Source: Pectinophora gossypiella
Taxonomy: Eukaryota > Arthropoda > Insecta > Lepidoptera > Gelechiidae
Assembly: GCF_024362695.1 (NCBI RefSeq)
Contig: NC_065414.1
Location: 1,319,501-1,383,500 of the forward strand
DNA: 64,000 nucleotides
Reading direction: 5' to 3'
The notes under the pieces were generated by a model, which was not told the origin of the DNA, did no database searches, and saw only the letters and a program-made list of their open reading frames with translations. Numbering within the stretch: the first letter of the stretch is position 1; the number at the start of each line of letters is the position of its first letter. The translations under genes were made by a program, and so were the position numbers. Positions 1-9,259 of the stretch are shown one piece after another.

Positions 1-981
1 CTTCGTAAATGACATCGACCTCTGTTTCCGTACTTCCCAACTACTATGTTTCGCAGACGACATGAAAATTTATTTGCGTGTTTCGTCGGTGGCTGATGCT
101 GATAACCTACAAGCTGATCTCTTACGTTTGGAGGAGTACTGTTGTTTAAATCAATTAGATCTCAATCCTACCAAATGCAGCGTTGTGACTTTCAGGCGTA
201 CTCCAAGCTATTATTTGAGAGCCACATTGATAACATTGTGGCTAAGGCATCTAAAGCACTTGGATTTGTTAAACGTAGCTGTAAGGAGTTCACGCAAATT
301 AAAACATTCAAAATTTTGTATTGCTCTTTAGTTCGCAGTAACCTGGAGTATGCGTCTCAAATTTGGAACCCCAGATACGCAACTTACGTTGATCGTATCG
401 AAAGTATACAGAAAAAGTTTGTTCGCTACTTATGTTATCGTAGTAACGACCGCTATGAGTCTGCTGGTTACTACGACCAGTGTAGAAAACTTCACCTTCT
501 TCCACTGATGAAACGTCGAGAAATTGCCGATCTGATATTTTTGCTACAAGTTGCTTGTAATTCAATAGACTGCTCAGAACTTCTATCGCAAATCTCCATC
601 AGAGTCCCTAACAGGACCCTCAGGTTCCACCAACCCCTTTCTCTACCTTCGGCCTCAACAAACTATAGACAGAACACCTATGTATGGCGAGCGTGTAATA
701 ATTTCAATAAACTTTGTAAGGAAGTTGATCTTGACTTGTTTAACACCGATTTTGCAGCGGCGAGGAGATTACTCAGTCAAAGGTTTTTTGATGCCTAATC
801 TTCTTTTTATGTTCTTTATTTTAACTTTAATTTGCCTGTGCACAACTCTCTAATATCATATTTACTAGTTTAGGATTATCAGTGGAAACCTGTAATTAGT
901 TTTCAACTGTTATGTTTTTTGTCTACTTTCTGTATTTTATAACTGTTGGTTTTCCTTAAATAAAATAAATAAATAAATAAG
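1..981 (+). pseudogene. Non-LTR retrotransposon reverse transcriptase C-terminus with 3' UTR and tail
   Basis: The left edge cuts into a reverse transcriptase. From base 2 the frame reads FVNDIDLCFRTSQ and then CFADDMKIYL, which holds the FADD catalytic motif of the palm. The frame is lost near 195-215: residues after KCSVVTF continue in the frame starting at 142, with the linker normally between them missing. The second frame (FESHIDNIVAKASKALGF onward, to 798) is the thumb/C-terminal region typical of Jockey/CR1-type LINEs, with LVRSNLEYASQIWNP and a tyrosine/arginine-rich tail. A 3' UTR follows and ends in a (TAAA)n tail at 957-980. The copy is dead because of the frameshift and deletion. 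Its 5' part lies outside the window. The superfamily call is firm; the clade is an inference. Confidence 0.85.
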
Positions 982-994
982 GAATAATACTACG

Positions 995-1114
995 TACCGT
1001 TGGTCTCGGTTACGGGCGGCCATGGGCACTTGGCCATTCAGTAGTAAAGTAACCCTGTAATCAGGGGTGCTGAGGTTGGTAATACACCTCACAACCCACA
1101 CCACGATAGAAGAA
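995..1114 (+). mobile_element. SINE-A 3' fragment
   Basis: This is a diverged piece of the SINE-A body. It includes the core words CCGTTGGTCTCGGTTAC, CAATAGTAACCCTG-like sequence, CCTCACAACCCACAC and the terminal GATAGAAGAA. It lies directly after the LINE tail and lacks the tRNA-like head. Confidence 0.75.
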
Positions 1115-2199
1115 TAAAATTCTAAAGGATCATAACTAGGTAAATCGCAACGCAACAGAATTAAAATATTAATTAAAGTTTTTTTTTTGTACTGTAATAA
1201 TTTAATGCATGCAACGATATGGATAAAGATTAAATAAAGATTTCATTACCAGAAATTATGACTTTGGATTCGTAGTGTCCGTTTAAATACTAAGTACAGT
1301 TGGGCGCAAAAATAAATCAAGTTGGAATGAAAACGCGCGCAGATGCAATCCTGCGCAGATATACGTTAGGGAGGGGCAAACCGTGAGATGTGTGGACGGG
1401 GTACTAGCGAATGCAGAAACGGAGTGTATGATAGTCAAGTTTTCTTTAGATTTATTTGCAGCAATTATTATTATTGAGCACCATTTCAACTTAAAATACG
1501 CCAACACAATACGAGTGACCGGCCGTTCTGATCTAAATTACTATTTGATTTCTACTTCGATATAACTTTGTTTGTTCTATCGTGAGACATTTATTATTTT
1601 AAATGTTTTATACCTCAATCACGGTTTGCATAGGAATGTTGTTTGATTAAACGTTGGTAGAACTGTTATTGTTTTTCACCTTACACCTCGCGACACTATA
1701 ATTTTTATGATGATGATGAAAATTAAATTGAAACTCGTCTAAAATCTGATGTAAATACTTCTTGCTATGTTAAGACGTCAATTACTGACCACTATCGACT
1801 TGAGTCACGCTTCTACACGCGCGTATTGTGAGTGATCTACTGAGGTGTACGGAAAATTAAACTTACCTATTTAGTGTTTAGTGTGTATATGCTGAGCTTG
1901 TTACCTTTTGTGATGGAAAACTTTATTTTATAATTGTGTTATGTAAACCTGTGTATCACAATAAACATTATTTTATTTTTTATTTTATTTTTTAGTGAAA
2001 TGATTAATGCCTACAAAGGCAGAAGTGTGAAGGAATATATTAACTTGCTTCGCTATCTGCCCTGCCTATATACTCTAGGAAGATAGTGATCCATTATCGT
2101 TTCATGTCTTATACTACGTTGTTACTTAAAATCACGTGATATTGTGGTTAAATCGTTTTTCAATAAAGAAATATACCTAATGATTCTGCATACATTGAG
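1115..2199. other. Unassigned AT-rich stretch
   Basis: I see no gene. Short open frames here have no recognisable content. A CAATAAACATT polyadenylation-like motif followed by T-rich sequence at about 1958-1995 could be the end of an old retroposon, but nothing upstream confirms it. Confidence 0.5.
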
Positions 2200-2276
2200 T
2201 AGTTTCTGGTGTTCACCAAGGACCAATCCTGGGGCCAATTTTATTAATAATAGTTTTAGAGTCTGTTAATTTTGCC
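2200..2276 (+). pseudogene. Tiny reverse-transcriptase fragment (QG motif region)
   Basis: From 2205 the frame reads SGVHQGPILGPILLIIVL. This matches the conserved reverse-transcriptase block normally seen as GVPQGSxLGPxLF in LINEs. Only about 24 codons are preserved and the flanks are unrelated, so it is a relic fragment of a different copy from the one at 1-981. Confidence 0.6.
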
Positions 2277-2605
2277 AGCGACTGTCCGCCAATCGTGTCC
2301 GAGATTCGGATCTCGGCTCAGTCGTCGCTATGTCTCAATTAAACCTTTATTGGCCAATTTGCCGGTGCACTCGAAACGAAACTGTTTTTATACTAGTCGC
2401 AGCCGCCGCGATTTAAAACACGTTAAACTTTTATATCGCTTTAATTGGCTCTGGCTGTGAAGTTGTCTCTTTTTTGCCCCAGTAAATGGGCTACTCAGAA
2501 ATTGGATCTGTTAGCTCCAGTTTTTATAATCTTAAACCAGTAGTTGCGTACTGCTTTAGAGTTTCTGTCTGGAAATAATAAATATTCAACTGCATACTTA
2601 ATGAT
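2277..2605. other. Unassigned stretch
   Basis: I recognise no gene or repeat. The 62-codon frame at 2272-2460 has no family resemblance. Confidence 0.4.
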
Positions 2606-2738
2606 GCCTGTATTGGGCTGGTTTTTCCCTTCAGGAAGGTCAGACAGGCAGTCACTTCTATAAAACATCGGTTAGGTTAGGTCAGGTTAGGAAAACGTGC
2701 CCTGTAAAAACGGGATAACGTTGAGATGATCATGATAC
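2606..2738 (+). mobile_element. SINE-D 3' part
   Basis: It matches the distal half of SINE-D: GCCTGTATTGGGCTGG, then AGGTCAGACAGGCAGTC, a TTAGGTTAGGT run and AAAAACGGGATAA. The tRNA-like head is absent, as expected for a 5'-truncated copy. Confidence 0.75.
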
Positions 2739-2825
2739 TTAATGATCAAATAATTAGGTAATCCGTGTCATAATATTTTTCTGGCATGATAGTTAATACC
2801 AACTGAGGCAAAAGTCACGACAAAA

Positions 2826-2902
2826 GGAGCAGAAAGACAACCAGATGAACGTAGTCCACGTTTTTTATTTGCTCCCAACCCAGCGTAGAAGCTATACACC
2901 CT
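2826..2902 (+). repeat. Repeat-O fragment
   Basis: It shares GAACGT, TTTTTTATTTGCTCCCA and AGCGTAGAAGC-like words with the longer copies near 16.3 kb (+) and 55.4 kb (-). No coding content is seen. Confidence 0.5.
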
Positions 2903-3539
2903 GTATTACTTTGTCCCACTCCATTTACCTAGGCTTACTCCACCACGCTGTTTGAGTGAGCCAGGCCCAAAGGCTTAACAGCACATTTTATAGCTCCAAT
3001 AAAATGTCTCCACACGGAAGAAGTGCTCAGGAAAACGCAAGCTTCTGCTATTAAACAGCTAAGTACCTTCAATTGTTCGAGCTGGCAACCTGGCAATCCT
3101 GGCATCGACCTGCGTACTTCCGGTAACCATGGTAACCAGACGCAACCGTTTAATGTGTGGTTTGCATTGACCTCGTATAGAAACAAATAGACTACCAATC
3201 TGTAAAGAAGTGTCCGCGACGCATCTTGTCACTAAACGATGGCGTGTCAACATCGCATTTAGTCGTAATGACGACACTGTTCTACCGATTTTGTTCTTTA
3301 TTTTAACAACCATAACATCTTAACTTGAGAGAACGAACTTATACTATCTACATAATTAAATGTATACGCATTTACAACACTATTCGGACCCCCACATATG
3401 TCTACTGGTAGGGAAGAATGGAATATTTTTCCACATACAGCTACTAGGGGGAATATTTTTTCACTTATCTCTACTGATAAATTGATTCAGGAAATTGCTA
3501 TTATCATAAAGAAAAATGCTTCTTTAAGTGTTGTGGTTG
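2903..3539. other. Unassigned stretch
   Basis: Overlapping open frames occur on the minus strand at 2935-3313 but have no recognisable motifs. A short imperfect direct duplication (GAATATTTTTCCAC and GAATATTTTTTCAC) lies near 3421-3465. Confidence 0.4.
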
Positions 3540-3640
3540 TGGAACAGGGGGCTCGGACGCTTTTTTAGAAAAAAAACCTAGTGATTGTGAGTCTATTTCT
3601 TTATAGTATGTCAGTGGTGGTTTGTGAATTATTTGCATTA
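3540..3640 (+). repeat. Repeat-W copy
   Basis: The words CTTTTTTAGAAAA and TGTGAGTCTATTTCTTTATA are shared with the sequence that flanks the element-G insertion at 32.24-32.79 kb. This shows that both belong to one older repeat of unknown class. Confidence 0.45.
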
Positions 3641-4121
3641 CTCGGTTCAGCCACTTTACTGTTCGTAGGGTAACTAGGTAGTCGTTTAAATTTACAACGC
3701 TTTAAAACGTGCGTAAACTGGTTTAGAGATGAGCCGGGTTTCTGTGAGTCAACTCGTATGGAAACATGTTACAAAATGCAATAACTCTATTAATGCTTAT
3801 TTTGACTTTCATTTTAAAAGGATATAATGAGTAGTGGCCATTAATAAACATTTCCAGGTGAATAATGAAGTATTTTTACAAGTTCTGAGACTTATACATA
3901 TATTTTAATTTCTCGTGATTCGCCTACCCACATCAAAAACTAATGACCTTACATATAAACCTGGTGTATTTATTTATGCCGATCTTAACCTTATACAAAA
4001 TGTCTACAAATAAACTCGGAATAACTTATACCTTGGTGTAACGTCTCATACTATCGCTAAACCAGCCCACACCCTGGTTTAAGTTCGGAATAACCTAAAA
4101 CTGACTGACATTGACAGATGT
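3641..4121. other. Unassigned AT-rich stretch
   Basis: I see no gene and no repeat that recurs elsewhere in the window. Confidence 0.4.
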
Positions 4122-4228
4122 GACTTTTTGTTTTCTTTTTTGTACTTATTGTAGATTTGCCGCAGATGGCATGAACTACTTGGCCGGACAAATGGGGAGC
4201 GCTGAAGCCTCTCACCCGGCACAACGTT
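4122..4228 (-). mobile_element. Element G, 5'-truncated poly(A) retroposon
   Basis: On the plus strand this starts with a T-rich run and then TTATTGTAGATTTGCCGCAG, ATGGCATGAACTACTTGG and CTCTCACCCGGCACAACG. Other copies stop at different distances from the T-run, and two have TSDs starting at it. I therefore read it as a minus-strand retroposon whose poly(A) tail appears as poly(T). Confidence 0.65.
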
Positions 4229-4245
4229 AAAAATTTTTTGGTCAT

Positions 4246-4435
4246 TTATTGGTTGGTGCTTCGGAAGGCACGATAAGCCATTGGTACCGGGCTACTAGCC
4301 TAAACACTTCCACCAACCCGCAATGGAGCAGCGTGGTGCAGTATGCTCCATGCCCCCCTCCGGTTGATTGAGGGGAGGCCTGTGCCCAGCAGTGGGGGAT
4401 GTAAAGGCTGTTTATGTTATGTTATGTTATTGGTT
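4246..4435 (+). mobile_element. SINE-B, 5'-truncated copy with TSD
   Basis: The shared SINE core (GTGCTTCGGAAGGCACG, TAAGCCATTGG) is followed by the SINE-B body (CCACCAACCCGCAATGG, TCCGGTTGATTGAGGGGAGG, CTGTGCCCAGCAGTGG) and an oligo TTATG tail. A 9-bp duplication TTATTGGTT flanks it at 4246-4254 and 4427-4435. Confidence 0.85.
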
Positions 4436-4605
4436 TGTTAACGGAATTTTTAAATTATCTCTCCTTATTATCGGCTTATACCAGTTTTAACTATTTCTAG
4501 TATAATCTTGAAATAAGGATGGAATTGTAAGTTTTTATTTGTAAGACCTAAAGGTGCAATGGGTAAGTCATGACAAAAAAGAATGGATATGATATGAATA
4601 TCCCT
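4436..4605. other. Unassigned stretch
   Basis: Nothing recognised. Confidence 0.4.
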
Positions 4606-4645
4606 ACTTTAAACGCGGTAAGAACCCGTTATTATGTGTTTTAAT
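4606..4645. mobile_element. MITE-K single arm
   Basis: TTTAAACGCGGTAAGAACCC followed by GTTATTATGTG matches one inverted arm of the palindromic MITE-K at 62102-62284. Only one arm is present. Confidence 0.7.
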
Positions 4646-4914
4646 TAAAAAAGAATGGGTTTTAACATCATACGGTTCAGTACATCCGTCTTATGGTTTA
4701 AGTAACAAACCCATGTTATCTCCAGGAAACAATTTCGAACACAGATTTCGAAGTATCAAGTCATTTCATTACGATTAGGTACTAGTACTATTACTTATAG
4801 TAGATACTTGTTAAATTATGCGAAATTCAGTTTCACAGTTTGGCTTTTGGCCTTAGCTTGCATGTTATTAATTAACAGAGATGTATTTATACAAGTTAAC
4901 ATTCATAACGTACG

Positions 4915-5036
4915 TAGTACGTAGTCGTTACATGAGTCATGTCAGGGGCCTTTGGCGGCTCAATAGTAACCCTAACACCAGGGTTGATGAGGTTGGTAAT
5001 TCACCTCACAACCCACACGTTAGAAGAAGAAGAAGA
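4915..5036 (+). mobile_element. SINE-A, 5'-truncated
   Basis: Well-preserved SINE-A body: GTCGTTACATGAG, CATGTCAGGGGCCTTTGGCG, CTCAATAGTAACCCT, CACCAGGGTTGATGAGGTTG and CCTCACAACCCACAC, ending in a GAAGAAGAAGA tail. Confidence 0.9.
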
Positions 5037-5290
5037 TAACATAAACAGCTCGCATACATCCCATTGCTGGACACAGGACTCTCCTAAAGGGGGTATGGAG
5101 CATACTCCACCACGCTGCTCCACTGCGGGTTGGTGAAGGCGTTTTGAGCTAGTGCGGCCTCACTTCCCTGGTACTTTTTCTGATAATCAAGTGATTCAGC
5201 TTGCAATGGCCTTGCCAAGAAAAGGACAGTTGCAAATTGATTTCGACAATATCCCCGAATTGAATTCGGACCCCAGATCGAGAGTTAGGA
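5037..5290 (-). mobile_element. SINE-B, near full length but diverged
   Basis: Read on the minus strand, the 3' body (5037-5137) is clear. The region up to 5290 still matches the SINE-B core and head (GATTTCGACAATATCCCC, GGACCCCAGATCGAGAGTTA), with many substitutions. It abuts the SINE-A tail, so one probably landed in the other's tail. Confidence 0.7.
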
Positions 5291-5580
5291 TGGCTGAAAA
5301 CTATGAAAACTGCTTGTTTGTGATAATGAAGTTAATTAAAACAAAATATTTTTTTGAAAGAAAACAAAAACCTTCATTCTTCAATATTACTAACTAACTA
5401 ATGAAGTTTTCTTTAGGAATCAGCATAATCAAAACAAAAAGTATAACTCCGAAGATTTGCCCAATCCCATATATCTCGAATGGGATCTCGTCATATCATG
5501 CTTCGAGATTGATCCCGAAAAATAAAACGAGATCTCACGAGATCGGGATTGCATTCCCTACTCAAATACATAAACATACT
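5291..5580. other. Unassigned stretch with small dyad
   Basis: No gene. ATCTCGAATGGGATCTCG near 5480 and CGAGATCTCACGAGATCG near 5528 form a weak local dyad. No other copy is present in the window. Confidence 0.35.
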
Positions 5581-5868
5581 TAAACAGCCTATATACGTCC
5601 CACTGCTGGGCACAGGCCTTTTTTTTTAACGTTGGGAAATGCATTACGCATACCACGCCGCCCGGGGGGGGCGACGTGGTTATGTGGGACTCCCCGGGTG
5701 TCGCCACCCGGTATACTACTGTATAACCGGTATACTACGGGTCCTGTCAACATATAAAAAAACACACATAAACAGCCTATATACGTCCCACTGCTGGGCA
5801 CAGGCCTCCCCTCAATCAACCGGAGGGGGTATGGAGCATACTCCACCACGCTGCTCCAATGCGGGTTG
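5581..5868 (-). mobile_element. SINE-B 3' end interrupted by a LINE tail
   Basis: A SINE-B 3' segment (5581-5619 and 5808-5868) is split by an insertion at 5620-5768. The SINE sequence is present twice as an exact 39-bp direct repeat at 5581-5619 and 5769-5807, which reads as a long target-site duplication. Confidence 0.75.
5620..5768 (-). mobile_element. Non-LTR element T, truncated 3' end
   Basis: On the plus strand it begins with an eight- or nine-T run (the poly(A) tail) and TAACGTTGGGAAATGC. The GTGTCGCCACCCGGTATAC block follows. The same block occurs in the longer copy at 57373-57822. The copy is 5'-truncated at about 140 bp. Confidence 0.75.
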
Positions 5869-6296
5869 CGAATCAAAATCAATTAAATTCTGTTAAATTA
5901 CTAGAAGAAAAATACAACAATGCGCCGTCAATTTTGAACAAATCAATCCATTCATTTTTATTTTATTTCATTTTTTGTATTTTTTTAGTGAAGTAACTAA
6001 ATCTATCCCTGTTCTTTTGGTTTCCACGTCAGTCCCACGAGCTGGCCTATCGTAAAACTGACTTGGTAACGTCATATACCCTACTAAGCAAGCATCGGAC
6101 AGACAGGCAGCATCGCGATGAGATATTACGGAATTACTAAATATGATTTGTAATTAGGATTTTGCAAGCTATGTACCTGTTATTAGTATTACCACAGTGG
6201 TTAAATGCAAATTGAGAAGAAAGAAACTAGTTATGTTTATAGTATTCCCATGCTGCACTATCCCGCTATATTACCTAATATTCAATATCTCCTATA
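5869..6296. other. Unassigned stretch
   Basis: T-rich sequence around 5945-5990. No gene or recurring repeat recognised. Confidence 0.4.
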
Positions 6297-6428
6297 CTTA
6301 AAGGTTGCCTGGAAGAGATTGCTACTTAGCAATAAGGCCGCCTATTGTACTAATTCTATTTCTCTTTTGTTTTGTATTTTGTTTTTTCCTGTTTGTGCAA
6401 TAAAGTATTTGTTATGTTATGTTATAGA
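6297..6428 (+). mobile_element. LINE 3' tail of family S
   Basis: AAGGTTGCCTGGAAGAGATT, GCAATAAGGCCGCCTATTGT and the terminal GTGCAATAAAGTATTTG with a TTATG tail define this 3' end. Other copies lie at 11268-11690 (+), 49575-49770 (-) and 62375-62510 (-). In Lepidoptera such ends belong to non-LTR elements. No ORF is preserved here. Confidence 0.75.
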
Positions 6429-6507
6429 CGCCGTTCTCTATTGGAGTGAGCAGAAGCACCTAAAAACAACATGAAATCAATATCAAAGCCCTATTTCATA
6501 TATTATG

Positions 6508-7026
6508 CAACCTAATTCTGTCAGGTTATTGGCCGACGTAAAATGTTTAGAGGGTTGTTTAGATTGTTGCCTAAAATTACTGACGTGTGTTCCATAAATT
6601 TTATGCCTGTCCATTGCCCATCCCTTTCCTTTTCAGCAGATAAGAAAATGACAGGTATAACTTAAGATAGCAGCTTCTGTGGTCTAGTGGTTAGAGCGTT
6701 AGGCTCACGATCTGGAGATCCGGGTTCGATTCCCGATGGGTGACATTGTCGATATCATTTTGTGAGACTGTCCTTTATTTGGCAAGGATTGGATTGTCCG
6801 AAAAAGTAAGATGATTCGGTGCTTCGGAGGGCACGTTAAGCAGTTGGTCCTGGCTATTCGCCGTAAAAGCACCTCCACCAACCTGCAGCGTGGTAGAGTA
6901 TACTCTATACCCCCTCCGGTTGATTGAGGGGTGGCCTGTGCCCAGCAGTGGGACGTATAGGTATAGGTTGTTTATGAATATGTTTAACTTAAAATAAAAT
7001 TTGTTGTTTTGTACTGGAGTCCGCAC
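6508..7026. mobile_element. MITE-H fragment split by SINE-B
   Basis: The right half of MITE-H (TAATTCTGTCAGGTTATTGG, GTGTGTTCCATAAATTTTAT, GATAAGAAAATGACAGG) occupies 6508-6666. The terminal part continues at about 6985-7026 after the SINE, showing that the SINE is younger. Confidence 0.75.
6658..6996 (+). mobile_element. SINE-B, full length, with TSD
   Basis: The tRNA-like head has an A box at GTGGTCTAGTGGTTAGAGCG and a B box at GGTTCGATTCCCGATG. The shared core follows (GGTGCTTCGGAGGGCACG, TTAAGCAGTTGGTCC), then the SINE-B body and a TTTATG tail. The flanks TAACTTAAGATA (6658-6669) and TAACTTAAAATA (6985-6996) form a 12-bp TSD with one mismatch inside MITE-H. Confidence 0.9.
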
Positions 7027-7228
7027 CATTAAATATATTATACATTCTCTCAACATAATTAAGTAGTTCTCAGCAATCATTTAGCCACCCAGGCAGCACG
7101 CGACTAAAAAAAATTAAGAGTCCTAATGATAGGTGTTTAGCGTACTTTGATAGCAGGTTGGCGTGTTAACGCCAGTTGTGATTATGTCTATTCCAGACGT
7201 AATAATTAGGTCTTTGTAAGGTGTGCTT

Positions 7229-7527
7229 GAGGAGCTCGGTGGCGCAGCGGTAAACGCGCTCGGTCTGCGATTGTTGAAGTTAAGCAACTATCGCAAAGGC
7301 CGGTCATAGGATGGGTGACCACAAAAAAAAAGTTTTCATCTCGAGCTCCTCCGTGCTTCGGAAGGCACGTTAAGCCGTTGGTCCCGGATGCATTAGCAGT
7401 CGTTAATAACCACCAATCCGCACTGGGCCCGCGTGGTGGTTTAAGGCCCGATCTCCCTATCCATCCATAGGGAAGGCCCGTGCCCCAGCAATGAGGGACG
7501 TTAATGGGCTGGTGATGATGATGATGA
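7229..7527 (+). mobile_element. SINE-C (tRNA/5S composite head), full length
   Basis: The head starts GAGGAGCTCGGTGGCGCAGC, resembling a tRNA A box. It is followed by TTGAAGTTAAGCAAC and GGTCATAGGATGGGTGACCA, which match the internal promoter region of 5S rRNA (A box and box C). The shared SINE core CCGTGCTTCGGAAGGCACG, a distinct body (GCACTGGGCCCGCGTGG, CCTATCCATCCATAGGGAAG) and a (GATGAT)n tail follow. The imperfect flanks AAGGTGTGC and AAAGTGTGC may be the TSD. Confidence 0.9.
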
Positions 7528-7689
7528 AAGTGTGCAGGCTAAAGGCCTGCGTCTATTGATTTACCACGTTACAGTAGATACAACGCTTGATACAAAAATG
7601 CGGCGAAATCTTGGCGCTTGTTTAGCTATACATTCGTACTCAGCGGTTTATACATTTAATAAAATCGTGTCAAATTAAGAAAGTACGCA

Positions 7690-8215
7690 TCATACACGCA
7701 TGCCGGTTCAGAGTAGATCGTACTTAACCTTTTTAAGGACATCTCCAATTTGGTCAGTGTACGTACTGTTGACGACAGGTCGACATGGCAATCGGGGCAT
7801 GAGGTGAGCCGCGGAGGCGGGGTCGCACAGTCCCCGCGGCGTCTTAGTATCGCACGAGTCCGTATCGACCGCGTTTATCGATTATAATCTCGCTCACATA
7901 ATTTATTACTATTGTGTTTTAAAAATGGCTACGGTTGCATCTTTGTCGCGTGTTCAAGACAAAAAACCAATAATTCACTATTCAATTATTGTAACTATCA
8001 ATTTTAGATGTACAGTCATGAGCAATATAATGAACCCACTTTAGGACTCTGTCGCACTAACATATTTGACATTTAGTGAGACTTACAGTTCAATTTGTCA
8101 AAAAAGTTAATGTGACATGGTACCAAAGTGTATACATATTAATGCTCGTGATCGTACTACTAGGTCTTCTGCCAGCCCTACCACCAACCTTCACTATAAA
8201 TACCACTTTCATAAG
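7690..8215 (-). mobile_element. RTE-A 3' region split by an insertion
   Basis: GCCGGTTCAGAGTAGATCGT to about 7766, and GGTCTTCTGCCAGCCCTACC at 8158-8190, are the antisense of the RTE-A C-terminal coding region seen intact at 17301-17751. They are adjacent in that copy but here are separated by about 385 bp that begins and ends near CGTACT. Confidence 0.65.
7767..8152. mobile_element. Insertion inside RTE-A, including repeat P
   Basis: The insert starts GC-rich (GAGCCGCGGAGGCGGGGTCG around 7807) and ends with repeat P, TACAGTCATGAGCAATAT through ATTAATGCTCGTGAT (8010-8152). Repeat P recurs inverted at 25550-25710. CGTACT at both junctions is a possible 6-bp TSD. Confidence 0.5.
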
Positions 8216-8225
8216 CTTGATTATT

Positions 8226-8566
8226 ATTCCCTGTATAACTGCCTCCATGGTCCAGTGGTTAAGCGTTAATCTCACGATTCGCAGGACCCAGGTTCAAATC
8301 CCGGTGGGGACACATCACGAAAATCACTTTGTGATCCCTAGTTTGGTTAGGACATTACAGGCCGATCACCTGATGGTCCGAAAGTATGATGATCCGTGCT
8401 TCGGAAAGCACGTTGAGCTGCTGTTCCCGGTTACTACTTACTGATGCAAGTTAGTAGTCGTTACACGAGCCATGTCTTTGGCGGTTCAATAGTAACCCTG
8501 ATACCAGCGTTGATGGGGTTGGTAATCCACCTCACAACCCATAGGATAGAAGAATTCCCTGTATAA
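8226..8566 (+). mobile_element. SINE-A, full-length reference copy with perfect TSD
   Basis: The tRNA-like head starts at 8239-8241 (TGGTCCAGTGGTTAAGCG A box, GGTTCAAATCCCGGTGGGG B box). Next come CACTTTGTGATCCCTAGTTT, the shared core CGTGCTTCGGAAAGCACG, and the A-type body ending GATAGAAGA at 8553. The 13-bp duplication ATTCCCTGTATAA flanks it at 8226-8238 and 8554-8566. This fixes the element at about 315 bp and shows mobilisation by LINE machinery. Confidence 0.95.
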
Positions 8567-8776
8567 TAATTGTATCCCAACCCCATATGCTTATATGAGA
8601 CACCATTAAACTCTTTGTTATTAATGGAAGAATAGGTCATTAAAATTGTAATTGCTACCACCATCTCTGCGGTTTTTCTTTCGTCTTCCATATTAATATT
8701 TTTGCTTAATGTCGTATTTTTACGACTAATGTGCCCGTTGGTGTGGTCTTGGGAAGTGGCCCTTTGTCCATATACC

Positions 8777-8872
8777 TTTTTTTTTTCTTTTTTTGACGTG
8801 ACTTATTGTAGATTTGCCGCAGATGGCATTAACTTCTTGGTCGGAGAAATGGGTAGCGCTGAAGGCTCAACG
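8777..8872 (-). mobile_element. Element G, 5'-truncated
   Basis: A T-run followed by GACGTGACTTATTGTAGATT and TGCCGCAGATGGCATTAACT. It is truncated after GAAGGCTCAACGG. It is read as a minus-strand poly(A) retroposon, as for the other G copies. Confidence 0.7.
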
Positions 8873-9259
8873 GATTTCACTTTCAGCGGAGCAACAATAG
8901 GGTTTTTGACTGGATCAAAGATAAATTATAAAATGCTAATCTAAAAATAGCTGCCAGTCTAAGATGATCAAAAAATTTTATTTTTCGAATTTTGAATTAA
9001 GGATTTATAACCGCGTTTATTGATGACTTCACACACAGGACTGTATTTCCATACAAACTCCAAAGAAAACTTTCGTTTTGACGTTTCGTAAAAAGTATCT
9101 CATTTGACAAGGTTGTCATGTATAATTCATGATCATTAGAAGAAAAAACAGAAAACAAGAACACCAAGACAAAAAAAAACAGCAAAAACAAAAAGATACC
9201 CAAAAGTCAAAAATGACAATATTAATGACAGCCCGAAGACCAGTCCACGACAGTTCAAC
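8873..9259. other. Unassigned stretch
   Basis: A small block near 9080-9125 (TTTCGTAAAAAGTATCTCAT) resembles 28215-28260, so a short old repeat may be present. Otherwise nothing recognised. Confidence 0.4.

Noticed and set aside
2935..3313. Two overlapping minus-strand frames of 84-87 codons
   Set aside because: No family resemblance, no exon signals, and the flanks are repeat debris.
7250..7325. 5S rRNA gene fragment
   Set aside because: Only the internal promoter blocks match. It lies in a five-copy SINE family, so it is not a ribosomal gene.
8239..8310. tRNA gene candidate (A and B boxes)
   Set aside because: It is the head of a SINE with TSDs. The cloverleaf is incomplete and the sequence continues into the SINE body. 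The same applies to heads at 6.67, 9.52, 18.0, 29.3, 35.1, 35.6 and 38.3 kb.
8076..8444. 122-codon plus-strand frame
   Set aside because: It runs from repeat P through an RTE remnant into the full-length SINE-A. It is a chance frame.
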